Source: Sipunculus nudus (taxonomy: Eukaryota; Annelida; Sipuncula; Golfingiida; Sipunculidae). Taken from it: a stretch of 64,000 nucleotides of DNA. Under the pieces are notes generated by a model. The model searched no databases, was not told the origin of the DNA, and saw only the letters and a list, made by a program, of their open reading frames with translations. The position numbers and the translations under genes are program-made. Location: positions 75,078,659 through 75,142,658 of the forward strand of contig CM049313.1 of assembly GCA_026874595.1 (NCBI GenBank), read 5' to 3'. Shown here piece by piece: positions 25,713-37,700 of this stretch. Position 1 is the first letter of the stretch, and each line of letters begins with the position of its first letter.

Positions 25713-28700
25713 TATTATAAGTTATTAATAACTGGTCCTTGACTTGAGTTAAAAAATTGTGTTAGTAAAAGTCTGCCTGGGAAATAGAATCATGGAATTT
25801 AAAGGTAACATAATACAGTAATCTGAAGGGTGAATTTCTAGGTCTGACATTTTGACTCTTTTAATTGATATAACTTTTACATATGGTTGTTCTGTTTCTC
25901 AACAGTTTTTTCGCTTAAGTTGTAATACAGATTTTAGTTTCCTGTGATCACTGCTACTTTTAGGTTATACTGGTTTACAAGTGAGATTGATTTGAAACAT
26001 GTTTTAAATTTTAAAGCTATTTTTTTCTATTTCAGGTGGCTAGGGCCATTTGGCCACAACTCGATGCTGAACAGGAAATACAAGACTTGAAAAATGAGAT
26101 TAAGGATCTTAAAAGTCAACTCAGCACAAAAAATAAGTAGGTATCAATTCAGAAGCTTGATGCAGGTCTAGCATGATGGTGGAATATGCATGAGTTAAAT
26201 ATTGCAAAGAATAGTATGAGTACCTTACAAATTGGATTTTATGTCAATTTATTATGTTGAATATGTATGATAGGAAAAAAAATAGTACTTGCTTGAGTGA
26301 GAGTGCCTGCTCTAATATATGAATGATAAAAGAGTATATTATGGTGATATTGCATATGTTGATTATGATACATGTACATGTTGATTATGTGTCAAAATTT
26401 TGTTATTGCATGTGCTGTCAGAAATACTACAGTTCATGACATATATCTTTCATAACTAGAAAATAAGTCTTAATGATTTGCTTCATCTATTGAACCCATT
26501 TACAGTGTTAACATTCCCTGTATGTTTATATCTGTGGATAAACAAATTTTCAAAAATCTTTCTTGTAGAATCATTGACAGGCTAGAAGGGTTTGATGAAT
26601 ATCCAAAAGATGACACCATACCCCTTCTTTATGAACCATTGAGCTCCACCCCTAAGAGAGGGCGGGTTAGAAGGGCTAGGTCACTTTCACCAAGACATGC
26701 AGCTGATGATCAGAATAATGATAAAACCAGACACACAGAGCAGAAAGTTCAACGCAAACTAGAAGAGAATCGAAAAATACTGAAACTCAAGGTAATTTGA
26801 TTGAATGTAAACTGCACTAACTCAAAATTCAGATCATGACTTGTGAAAATGTTGTGAACCCCAAGTCCTTTGGGTCTCCATAGAGATATTTCTATAAAAG
26901 TATGGTAAGTTATGTGGGAAATAGTAAACCCATCCTTGCCCAAATAAACAAATGTGCTTCCTCAAGTAGGATGCAAGGTAATTGTCCAGAACTAAATGCT
27001 GGTAGAAGGTAAAGCATAATACATTTCATAATTCTGATGTAACAGTTAACTTTGGTTGCACTAGGATTTGAGCTTTTACCTGGGATAAATTACAAAGAAC
27101 AAAGCACTTTTTATGCTGGACGCTGATGGTCTTGGGTGTTGGGGGCTGGGTTTTTGTTAGGCCTGTCAGTGTCCAGTTCTGGACTTGCAAGGTAGAAGCA
27201 TCCTAGATGATAATTAAAGAACACGCGCACATGGGAGCATTTCTGAAAGCTGTGATACACCTTAAAGGAACCCTGAAAAAGAAGGGAGTAATCAGAGGTC
27301 AGCAGAGTATAGCTGATTTTGAAAAATATATCCCTATAAGAATGTGCCATCTTAAGGTATATTTGACATGTAACTAAGATATTCAAAAACACTTTCTTAC
27401 AGCATGAAGAATTAGAGGAAGTCAAAAAAGCCCATAAACAGCGCCTGACGAGGCTTCAGGCCTTGCAGAAGGAATACAGATTACTGAAACAGCAGCACAA
27501 AGTACTGCAAGAGGAGCACCAGGGGTAAGTGTTACATAATAGACAACACATTAATGTTAATATGCACTTAAGCCCAGGTCCCACTAACCATGTCTTTCTA
27601 AGTTCTCTCTTGGTTCAACTGAGGTAAACCAGAGCATGGCATTGTTGGAAATTATTGTGACAAATTTGAAGAATGCGTTCTCATTAAGTCCACAGCATGT
27701 TCTCTCCACCCTATTACACATTCCACAACAGCACTACTATAACATTGTGATGGTAATAACCACATTCTTCAATGATAAAACCTGGCTTGCCATAGAAGAA
27801 CATAAGCCCAGTTCTTCCCTGTACATGTTCTCGCTACAGTGCTGATTTGATCTGTTATCTATGTTCACCTAACGAAGTGTCACCACAGAGTCACAGTAAC
27901 CACATTCAGCCACGTTTCCTAGAGTATCCTACCGCAGTAGGCCACATTATTGAGGGATGAGGATTTGGTGTCAATTTGTTTCCTTCAAAGTGCCAGAAGT
28001 CTCACATTTTTAGCTCAGCTGACTATAAGTCATCTGAGCTATAGTCGTGGTCCTTTGTCTATCAGCTGTCCGTCCATCCGTCCGTTAAACTGGATGAAGA
28101 AACCTATTGATTTTGAGGTCACGGGGTCAAAGGTCACGGCCACAGCACCCACTTCTTAAAAAAGCTTGTGGATCGATTTCAAGCCAAACCGTTTGACCTA
28201 AACCTTTCATCATGCACATATGGCATACCCACCCATGGATGAAGAAACCTATCGATTTTGAGGTCATGGGGTCAAAGTTCATGGCCACAGCACCCACTTC
28301 TTGAAAATGCTTGTGGATCAATTTCAAGCCAAACTGTTTGACCAAAACTTTTCATCTGGCACATGCCTCACACACCGATACATGTACAACTTATTGAGTT
28401 TGACATCAAAGCTCAAGCTCGCACACCTCCCCACCTCATTTTAACACTGGCGTAATACACCCCATATCATTATGCTCCCATGCGAGGGGATGCTCTGCTC
28501 TGCGGTGCCCTTGTTGTCATAAGAATTAAATTAATGATAGACAAAGATGCAGTTGATAATATTAATGCTCAGTCAGGCAAGTGACAACTAGCTTTACTTG
28601 ACATATATGAATTTTTACATGCCCTACAAAAAACATTATTGCAGCCACAAACGCTTACTGTGTTCTCCATGACTGTGTTGTGTAACCATGTTCAATTGTT

Positions 28701-31700
28701 TGTTTCTTCATTATATTTCTCTTTTAGTATTTGAACAGATAAGCATACAGGTAAGTTTAAATAAAGAGGTGTTAATTATCAATATGATTTCATTGCTCCA
28801 AGAAAACAGCAAACTGAAATTCATTTAAGATTCAGGCCTTTGGGTGAAGGTATTTGTTCAGACAGGCAAGTAGAGGCAAGTTTTGGTCACCATTTTATGG
28901 TAATTTCACCTGCTCCTGGCAAGCAGTTAACCATTTATGTTGAGCCCAGCCATGATGTGCAGATTACAGGGCTTCAAATGACTCCTTTATTTCCTGTATT
29001 TTCTTATAAAAAATTGTCTCCTATAATTACCTATATTTTCAAGCATTTAGGCTTTAATCTCCTATATTTTCCTGTAAGGCTATATTTTTTTCACCGCACA
29101 ATCATGTTTCCTAGTATAACTGTTAATATTGAATAATTATTGTTATGTAGACCTGTATTTTTGAAAACATTTAGCTCTTTAGTAGAACTGTTCATTAAAG
29201 TGTTACAGTCATACGGGTACAGCTATCTAAACCATTTGAATTGACCTAGATGTTGCTGAGAGAACTGATAGTCATAGAAAGTAACCAAGTAAGACACAAT
29301 TGTGCAGTGAAAGTGCCTATATTTTTCCTATATATCTGACTGGGAATTTCTATAAACTTCTATATTTAATCATCAAGGGCTTCTATAAAATTATTATATT
29401 TCTTCAAGAGCCTGGTAGGAGCCCTGACAAGGCAAAACCATAGCTGTAGACACACAGGTTTACAACAATGGATGAGGCATGACATGATTCTCAAAGAATG
29501 TTGATTGGATGTGAGATAGAAAGCACAAGCAGTGATTTCTAGTTTCATTTATCATTTAGGTACAGGACCTATTACAGGATTAGTGTACTTGCATGTATAA
29601 TTTTGTTTCTTTTTTCATGCCAAAGATATATTGCCAGATTGTGTTTGATTAAAAAAGAATCACAAGAAATTCAAATGCTTCAGCACATACTTGAAGAAAC
29701 CTGGATTTTACTCTTGAAATATAATAATAATAATAATGTTTTATTACAGACTCTTGGTCCATATACAGAAACAATGAAAGTAAATAAGAATAGAAAGAAA
29801 AGAACAGTAGAAAGCAAATAACATAGGATTTAGGCCAACTGCATTATTACTTATAATCTGATAACAAACATCTTCTGGTTATGAACATTAAACAAGTCTG
29901 ACTTTAGGAATAGATCAGATTCATACAAAGTTCTGACATACAGGTTTTCAGATTCAGTTATTCTCATTTTTAATGAATAAAACTGTTTGCGCATTAGTGC
30001 GTCAAACGTGGTAATGTTACGACTGATAAATTCTTTGCTGATGCTGCAGTGTTTTGGAAAGCCAAGAAATATCCTAAAAGCATTATTGTACGCCACTTTC
30101 ACCTTTTCTATGCTGGACTTTCTGTATTTACACCAGAGACTGGCACAATATAAAGAGTAACAAAACATTTTAAATAATAATATCTTAACTGTTTCCGAGC
30201 AAAGTTTGAATTTTTGTTTTAACATATTTGCCCGTACGTACAGTAGGCCCATTTGTCGCAATATGTCATCGTCATCTTGCAGTTTGCTGTTGATAATGCA
30301 GCCCAAATATTTGTATTGCTTGACAGGGGATAAAAGCGTTTGTCCCATTTTGAGACATGGATCAGAGGATGCCCAAATTTTATCTTTTCCCGTTATGTGC
30401 ATATACAAAGATTTTGTCATATTAAATTTGATGTTATGCGAAATGCCATAGTCATAGGCAATATTTATTAGTTTTTGCAGACCTTTGACCGACAGAGCAA
30501 AAACCACTATATCATCAGCGTACATAAGATGATTGATGATTTTTTTGTCAATGCAACAACCAATTAAGTGTGTGTTTAATTTGGAGCTCAAATCGTTCAT
30601 GTAAATATTGAACATGAGTGGCGACAACACCCCTCCTTGTCGAACACCATTAGTAGCTGTGAAATAGTCCGACCTGATCGAGTTCCATCTTACAGAGATT
30701 CTTTGGTGCATATACCAGTAATACACGATTCTTACAAGGTATAAAGGAACACCGTTTCTTAAAAGCTTGTTGAATAATGTGGTGTGACAGACTCTATCAA
30801 AAGCCGATGATGCATCGAGAAAACACACAAACATATGTGATCCCATCTTCTGGTAAAATCGAAGAATCTCTTTTAGCAACCCTACACAAAGCTCTGTGCC
30901 ATGACCCGTTTTGTATCCGAACTGATTATCAGTTACATTAACAAAGTGTTTAATTTTCTCATAAATCACGAACTCAAAGAGTTTAGACATTATAGTGGAC
31001 AGTGCTGTGGGCCTGTAATTGGCTTTATCAGTTATACTCTGTGTTTTATTCTTAACTACTGGCACTATTATGCTGCACATCATATGTTCAGGCATATAAC
31101 CATGTACGAGGAGTGAAGTGAACAGTGAACATAATGGTTGTACTAGTGCGTCCTTCGCGTGAATGTAGTGTTCTGCTCCTAAACCATCTGGGTCATAGGA
31201 CTTTCCGGATTTAAGATTAGACAGAGCAACCATCATTTCAGACTCGCTTACACGTATGTTTTGATTATGCGTGATCAATCTAAAATTGCTTGATATTTTA
31301 TTTAACTGTTCAGCATCATGATGTACGCAAGAAAAAAGGGATTTGTAGTGCGCCTGCCACATGTCTAAAATTTCTTTGTCGCCTGTGATGCCACTAACCG
31401 TATGCGTGCACGGTAGGCGTGGATTTTTGCATTTTTTAATTCCAGTCCAGAACTCTGTCTGTTTTTTTGCGCTTAAAGCCCGCCCTAAGGAGTCCGCCTT
31501 GGCTTGCTCCTCTAGTCGTCTACAGTGACGAAGAGCATACTTGAATAGTCTCTTAGTGTGTACCATAACGTTATGGATAGGGCCGCTGATCGGCCTCCCT
31601 GCCCGTTGCCATGCCAGAAAGGCGTCTCTGGCAGCGCCATGTGCGTCTCCAGCGTACTCATTCCACCCCGGTATTGTTTTATACTTTTTCGTTTCTGAGC

Positions 31701-34700
31701 CAGATGTACATTTATCAATAAAACGATCTGCGTTATTGACCATTACGTTAACTAAGAAATCATATTGCAGGTCAATTTTGGATAAATGATTCTTATCCTG
31801 ACAGTTGACATTCTGACAACGTTCAGTCTCATGAAAGAGGTCCGAAAAATCATGTATTGCATTCGCAACAGCGTTATTATACACCACCAGTGACTGTTTA
31901 CTTGTTTTTGCCCAGTTTGGTCTTTTACAGCTAAACGTTCTAGCTTCATGTTTTACACTAGGTATGCAAGAGGTATTAACAGACATGCACAATGGTAAGT
32001 GATCTGACGTCACATAATCATATAAAACATCAATCATATCGATTGCTCCATGAGCATCCTGGGTACTTACACAGTGGTCCAACCAGGAGGTAGTACTAGT
32101 AGACCAAGAGTCACTTACATAAGTGAATACATTATCAAGAAATACATAATCAGAGAAGACATAACCATTATCGTCTTTAAACTGTTTCAGTATGGATGCA
32201 AACAAAGAACCCGTTTTGTTTATATCAGCATTAAAATCTCCAAGGATGTATACAGCAGATGTCAGACATTGATTTTTAACAAATACATCAATGTTAGCCA
32301 AACAATCAATATATGAATCACATTTTTCATAGGACTCATATGGCAAGTATACAGTTATGAAACAAGCTTTTTTACCACAAACGTCAAGTGTTATGCCGCA
32401 TGCCCAGTCACAATTGAGGGGAAGCGGTGTTATATACTGATCAAGCGACTTGTGCCAAAGAATCGCTACTCCACCGAATGGACGCCCCGGGCGTATACCA
32501 TCTCCAGCGTCCATAGGTGATTCCCCAATTCCCCTAAAGTCAGCATGCAAGTCATTTAACTTGGTAATTAGTTCTTGTTTGTATAGCCAGTGTTCTTGTA
32601 TACACAATATATGGGAATTAGCACATAATTTGTGCAGCTCGTAAAAAGAAGAGTCAAATCCACGGCAATTGAATGTAGAACATTTTATTTTGGATATATG
32701 TAGATTTTCACTCATGTTGAGTTTGGGTTTTCTCCTTTTGCTTGAAGAACCTGCGCACTAACACATCCTTTGGCCAGCTGTCAGGCTCATAAAATTGCGC
32801 TATTTGGTCACATCGACCTTCTAGTTTGAATGACGCATATGTGTCATATCGCGTCTTTAGCTTTGTACATTCAAATACAACACTGAATTTTGTTTCCACA
32901 TATGATTTTACCTCTTCCTCACTGGTATCAGGGTGTAGTCGTGTCACAAATAGCGATACAAGACGTTTCCTTGTGGTCAGTTGGTTACTAGGTGTAGACG
33001 ATGTTCCAACAACAAAATTGCCTCGGCGGTTCGTTTTACGATGAACTACTTTCGTAAAACCCTCACCGATGACCTGATCTCCTGGGTCTACTTCATCTTG
33101 TTTGTCAGGCCTGCTCTCTGACGGTAATCCTGTCAAGGGAGAGGGTCCGGCAGGGGTCAGTGTAGGCGAGTCGTAGTTCGGCGCATGCCTTGGTGTTACA
33201 TGAGGTGTAGTCTTTGGTGTTACGTTGGATGCAACCACCTCCGTAAATGCACATGTTTTTTCTTGCGTCATGGAAGGCATTAAAGCTTTGACATGAAGTG
33301 TCAATTCTTTCATTTGCTGACGAATGTCACTCATTTCTGTTTGTAAACCAGCAATCTCCTTATCATTTATGTTGCCTGAGAGTGACCCTTTTATTTGTTT
33401 TATCTCTTTCATCATACCCGTGACATCAACTGAGTTTATATCAATGGGCGGTAAGCGGGACAAGTCCAGTGCACAGAATTTTGGCATTCGATCGGGGTCT
33501 ACCTCGTGCATCACCGCTATTATGTCTGTAACATTGGCGGTCCTTTTGTTTGCGCCTTTCCGCCACTTTATTCGCGAATCTGTTGTACAGTTTTCATATA
33601 GGATATGTTTTGCATCCTCTACCTCATCATCATTGTAAAAATCCACAACAAATTTGACCAGAAGGTCATGAGGAAGTATGTCCATTTTATTGGCAATATA
33701 ACACAACAGTTCGTTGTTTATATAGTTTATCTCTGGGACAACAGAAGATTTACAAGCACTGGACTTAGCATGTTCATCAAGTTCGGTAGTGTCAGATGTG
33801 CTGACTACTGATTTTTCAGCTCTTTTTCTAGCATATATATCTGGCCATTTTTTACTTGCGCATTCAGTGCAATACATATCATCATCAATTCGAATGTCAA
33901 CACTGCTATGTTTTTTATTGCAGTCATAGCATTTACGCATTTTTGCGGTTTGTCAATGATTTTTATACGACAGTCAGTGAAGGTCCATGTGCCACTGAAA
34001 GCATGTTACAGCTGAGTGAATCAGACCGTGACCACCTGGGTTTTTCCCCAAGCCCTTGGTGACAACTATTGTGACTGTCGTTGCCATAAACAAATACCTG
34101 GACGATAATAAGAGTTTTTCAAGGGTCTGTTGGATTCCAAGTCGATAGTTCCAAGAGTATCAAGTTAGAAATTACCTCACAATTTAGAGAACTAGAAGAA
34201 TCAATCGTATTCTACCTTTTAGTGCCACTTATTACATTCAAGCCTCAGCCAACGTCCTTTTCTGAATCAAATTGTTGGACGATCCCAGAGCGTGCGTGGG
34301 CCGTGCGTGCACTCAGATTATCATACTGGTATATAAGTAGTGAACTGACAATGTGAGGAAGAAACTGATTCATTTATAACAGGCCATGTATTTTAAAGCA
34401 AGAAAAACTATGAAAAAGTCCAGATGTGCACTACAGTGCAAAATATATTTTGTACAGGTACCAAACTCTGGCCAATAAACATTTCTTTTTATAGATAAAA
34501 TTACCTTCATTTGTCATTTTAATTTGTTTGACTGTCAGTAGTGAGTTTGAAAGGTAAATGGACAGGGTATAAAATTAAATTCATCTCTTGCTTTATATTT
34601 TCAGTCTTAGAGTGTCGTTTTAAGTTCACTTGTGATATTTAATATGATTCAGGAAACCACCAAAGAAGACTAGGTTACCAAAGCCTAACCCAAAAGCCCT

Positions 34701-37700
34701 GCAGAAGGAAGACACAGATGCAGCATGGAACGAACTGACTCAGCTGAAAAAGGAACACAGGAGGCTGCAGGTTGAGAAGTAAGTAACATCACCAGGGAAT
34801 CTGAAACTGAAGTTGATTGTACTGTCACCCAAAACTTTTTTAAAATTATTTTAAAAACTTTTTACAAGAATTTTGTTGTTGTTTTAGGTATTTGTTTAAG
34901 GCATAATATTTTGAGACATTTTTCTCACATGTAATTATCATGGTGGTAATTACAGGATCTTCATATTTGAATTTGAGAATAAGGCATACACTTAACTAGT
35001 TCTTTGGCCCAAATGGAAAGTATTTTGTTGGGCTAATGGTTATATTTAAGTGCTGCCACCTGGTGACAACCTTAGAAACTTAAAATTGATTTGTTATTTT
35101 GTCCATTATATATTAAGGTCTAATCATTGTCAAAAATCATGAAAATTACATTTTTCTGAAAAACATCTGGTTTTATAGATATCTTTTCACATAAACACGT
35201 TCCTGGGGTTATATTGTATCAATTAGAAAAATAAGTATTTTAATTCAGATGTCAACCCCACATGGGGTGCAAACGGGACCAACTGTCAGCTCGGCGAGAG
35301 TTAGCAGCATGTAAGTTGCTTATTGGTTAACCATGCGCTCGCGGTATTAGCAAATGGTTGATTGACAGACATGGGGAAGCCGCGGTCAGTCAGCCGGGAA
35401 AGAGCTTATCTTTATTACCGGCACTTACTAATTGGCACTAATTAATATAAACATGTCCCCCCTATACGCCTAACCCAGAAGTAAACTGTACATCGTACTC
35501 CTCCGAATAATGTCTATGTCACTGCCCTAAAATATGTTAGTGTCACTAAATAATGGTCCTGGCACCAAGAATATACCCAGAAATATGAATTTACCGATTG
35601 TTATTTCTGTAATATTGACCCTGTTATACACTATAACATTTTCTCCCAGGGTCCATCATTACATCGCCAAAACCATTACCGAATACATCGTTCCTTCTTC
35701 TATAATATACACTAGCTTCAAACTGAACGTCATGGGTAGAAGAAAAAAGAGTAGAATGAGCGAAGATAAAATTCGCTATTTGAACGAGAGACAGTCACAT
35801 ACTGCTGATCACAAGGTTCCCGTGTCGTTAGTGGAGGATGTAGATAAACGCTGAGGGTGGTGCAGCAATATGGGACTGCGTTGCACGAATGAATTTTGTG
35901 AGAGGAACGCGGCACCAAGTTACACCACGTCACCTGCTAACAAATTTTGCGAAGTGAACCGCGCCGGAGTCTTAGCTATGAGAGCGATCGGTAAAGGAAG
36001 AGCGGCTGCAGCACGATTTAGCGCGTATATGACTGGTGTAAATAAATCTAATGAGAGAGGAAGATATGTGTTGCTGCTAGCTATGTAGTGTCTCATATAT
36101 AATTGTGAGAGGGAGAGACAAGCTGTTAATTGGATTAGGGTATATGGTGGTCTGAATGAGAGCGCAGAGTAAACAAAGTGATCGTTCTTATCAGTCACTT
36201 CACACCTGACGCGTGCCCCGGCGCGGTAGCCCATGACCTGATTACTGATGACCGACCCCTTGGACCAGTAAGCTCCGCCTACTTTAGTTTGACAGTTCTC
36301 CAGTTGTCATGATGCCTAATAAAATCCCTTTTTAGCCCTCAGCCCTTAGGCTGATGGGCTATTGTCGTCACCCAAGCTGTCCGTCCATCCGTCCGGCGTC
36401 CGTTAACTTTTACCTTGTGAGCGGGATATCTTGAAAAGGATTCACCGTCAGAATTTTATTTCCTCGGTAAAAATGTATATCGACAAAATCTCGGTCAAGT
36501 TCGAAGATGGGTGACCTTGACCTATTTTTCTACATTTTAGAGCTGATTATAGAAAAACACTTAGATGCTTATTACTCAGGAACCATTTGGTGGATTTTCA
36601 CAAAACTTACTATGATTATTGGGACTGATAGTCTGTACCTGCTATACAAGTTTGGTGGCGCCACCTACAATTTCTGATTTTTAATGAATTTTTCTTGGAT
36701 TTTTCAACTTTGGGCTTGTGAGCGGGATATCTCTAAAAGGATTCACAATAGGAATTTTATTTCTTTGGTGAAGATGTATATCAACAAAAATCTCGTTCAT
36801 GTTCGAACATGGGTGACCTTGACCTACTTTTCAAGGTCACAGAGCTTATAATAGAATAAAACTTAGAAGCTTATTTTTCAGGAAGCATTTGGTGGATTGT
36901 TATGAATCATGGTACATACCTCTCCATTTTAAATTTATAACTGAGACATGTACAGATATACATCCATGTGAGAACAGATATTTGGTACTTGTTACTGTTA
37001 CCACCTCTAAACACTGTTCTTTTGGCTGAGGGCTTTTGTCAGCTTTTGCTGATATTCTAGTTAACATTGATAAACCATTAAATTTTATAATTTATATTTT
37101 GAAACCGATTCTCATCAGAACATTTAGTGAAAAAATACAACTGTCACTTGCGCTTATATCCCTGTTTTCCACTCAAAACAAAATTTCTCTTCCCAAACAG
37201 TTTTTGGCCGTTTTCTCAAAACAGTATTTCAGGAGACTGTACGGTCTTCAGAGTGATATTTCTCAAAAGCCATCGAATATAGGGTCTTCAAATTTTGCAT
37301 ATAGGTAAATCAACAAGTATTCTAAAATGTGTTTTTTTTCTTTTTCCTATATCGTTTTTAGTGTAGTAGAAATACGTTATTTAAACAAAATAAGTATTGT
37401 TAACATCACACATTTTTTTAAATTTAAAATTCATTATGAAAAAAAGACAATAAATATATAACAAAAAAAAACGCCTGGAGATATTTGTATGTAGTTTCAA
37501 ATGATACTATTTCCACATACATACCCTATGCCAATTTTGAGATATATCCAATTAAAGAAAAAATAATTTTAAATCATTTCAAGTTTTAAATTTTCAAAGT
37601 GGACACTGTTACACTTTTTAAATATATCTCATCTGATAGAGAATATTCTAAGGATTCTAAATATATATACATCACTGTGTCTAAAATTATTATTAATATG

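Larger units (their letters stand above)
29719..33960 (-). mobile_element. LINE (non-LTR retrotransposon), antisense in intron 13
   Basis: Read on the minus strand: ORF1, ORF2, a ~130-bp 3' UTR with AATAAA (29740-29745) and a short (ATT)n tail (about 29722-29737). Both ORFs are open, so insertion is probably recent. I saw no target duplication, and the 5' end is uncertain (33941-34400 may include the 5' UTR). The microsatellite-like tail and single EEP-RT polyprotein suggest the CR1/L2/Jockey side of the LINE tree, but I do not assign a clade. Confidence 0.9.

Noticed and set aside
27111-27425. 104-codon minus-strand frame over exon 13
   Set aside because: Shadow of the coding strand and intron; exon 13 on the + strand has family similarity and phase support.
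35534-35854. 106-codon frame in intron 14
   Set aside because: No domain, no neighbours on the same strand, opposed frame of equal length; likely chance in a CpG-rich block.
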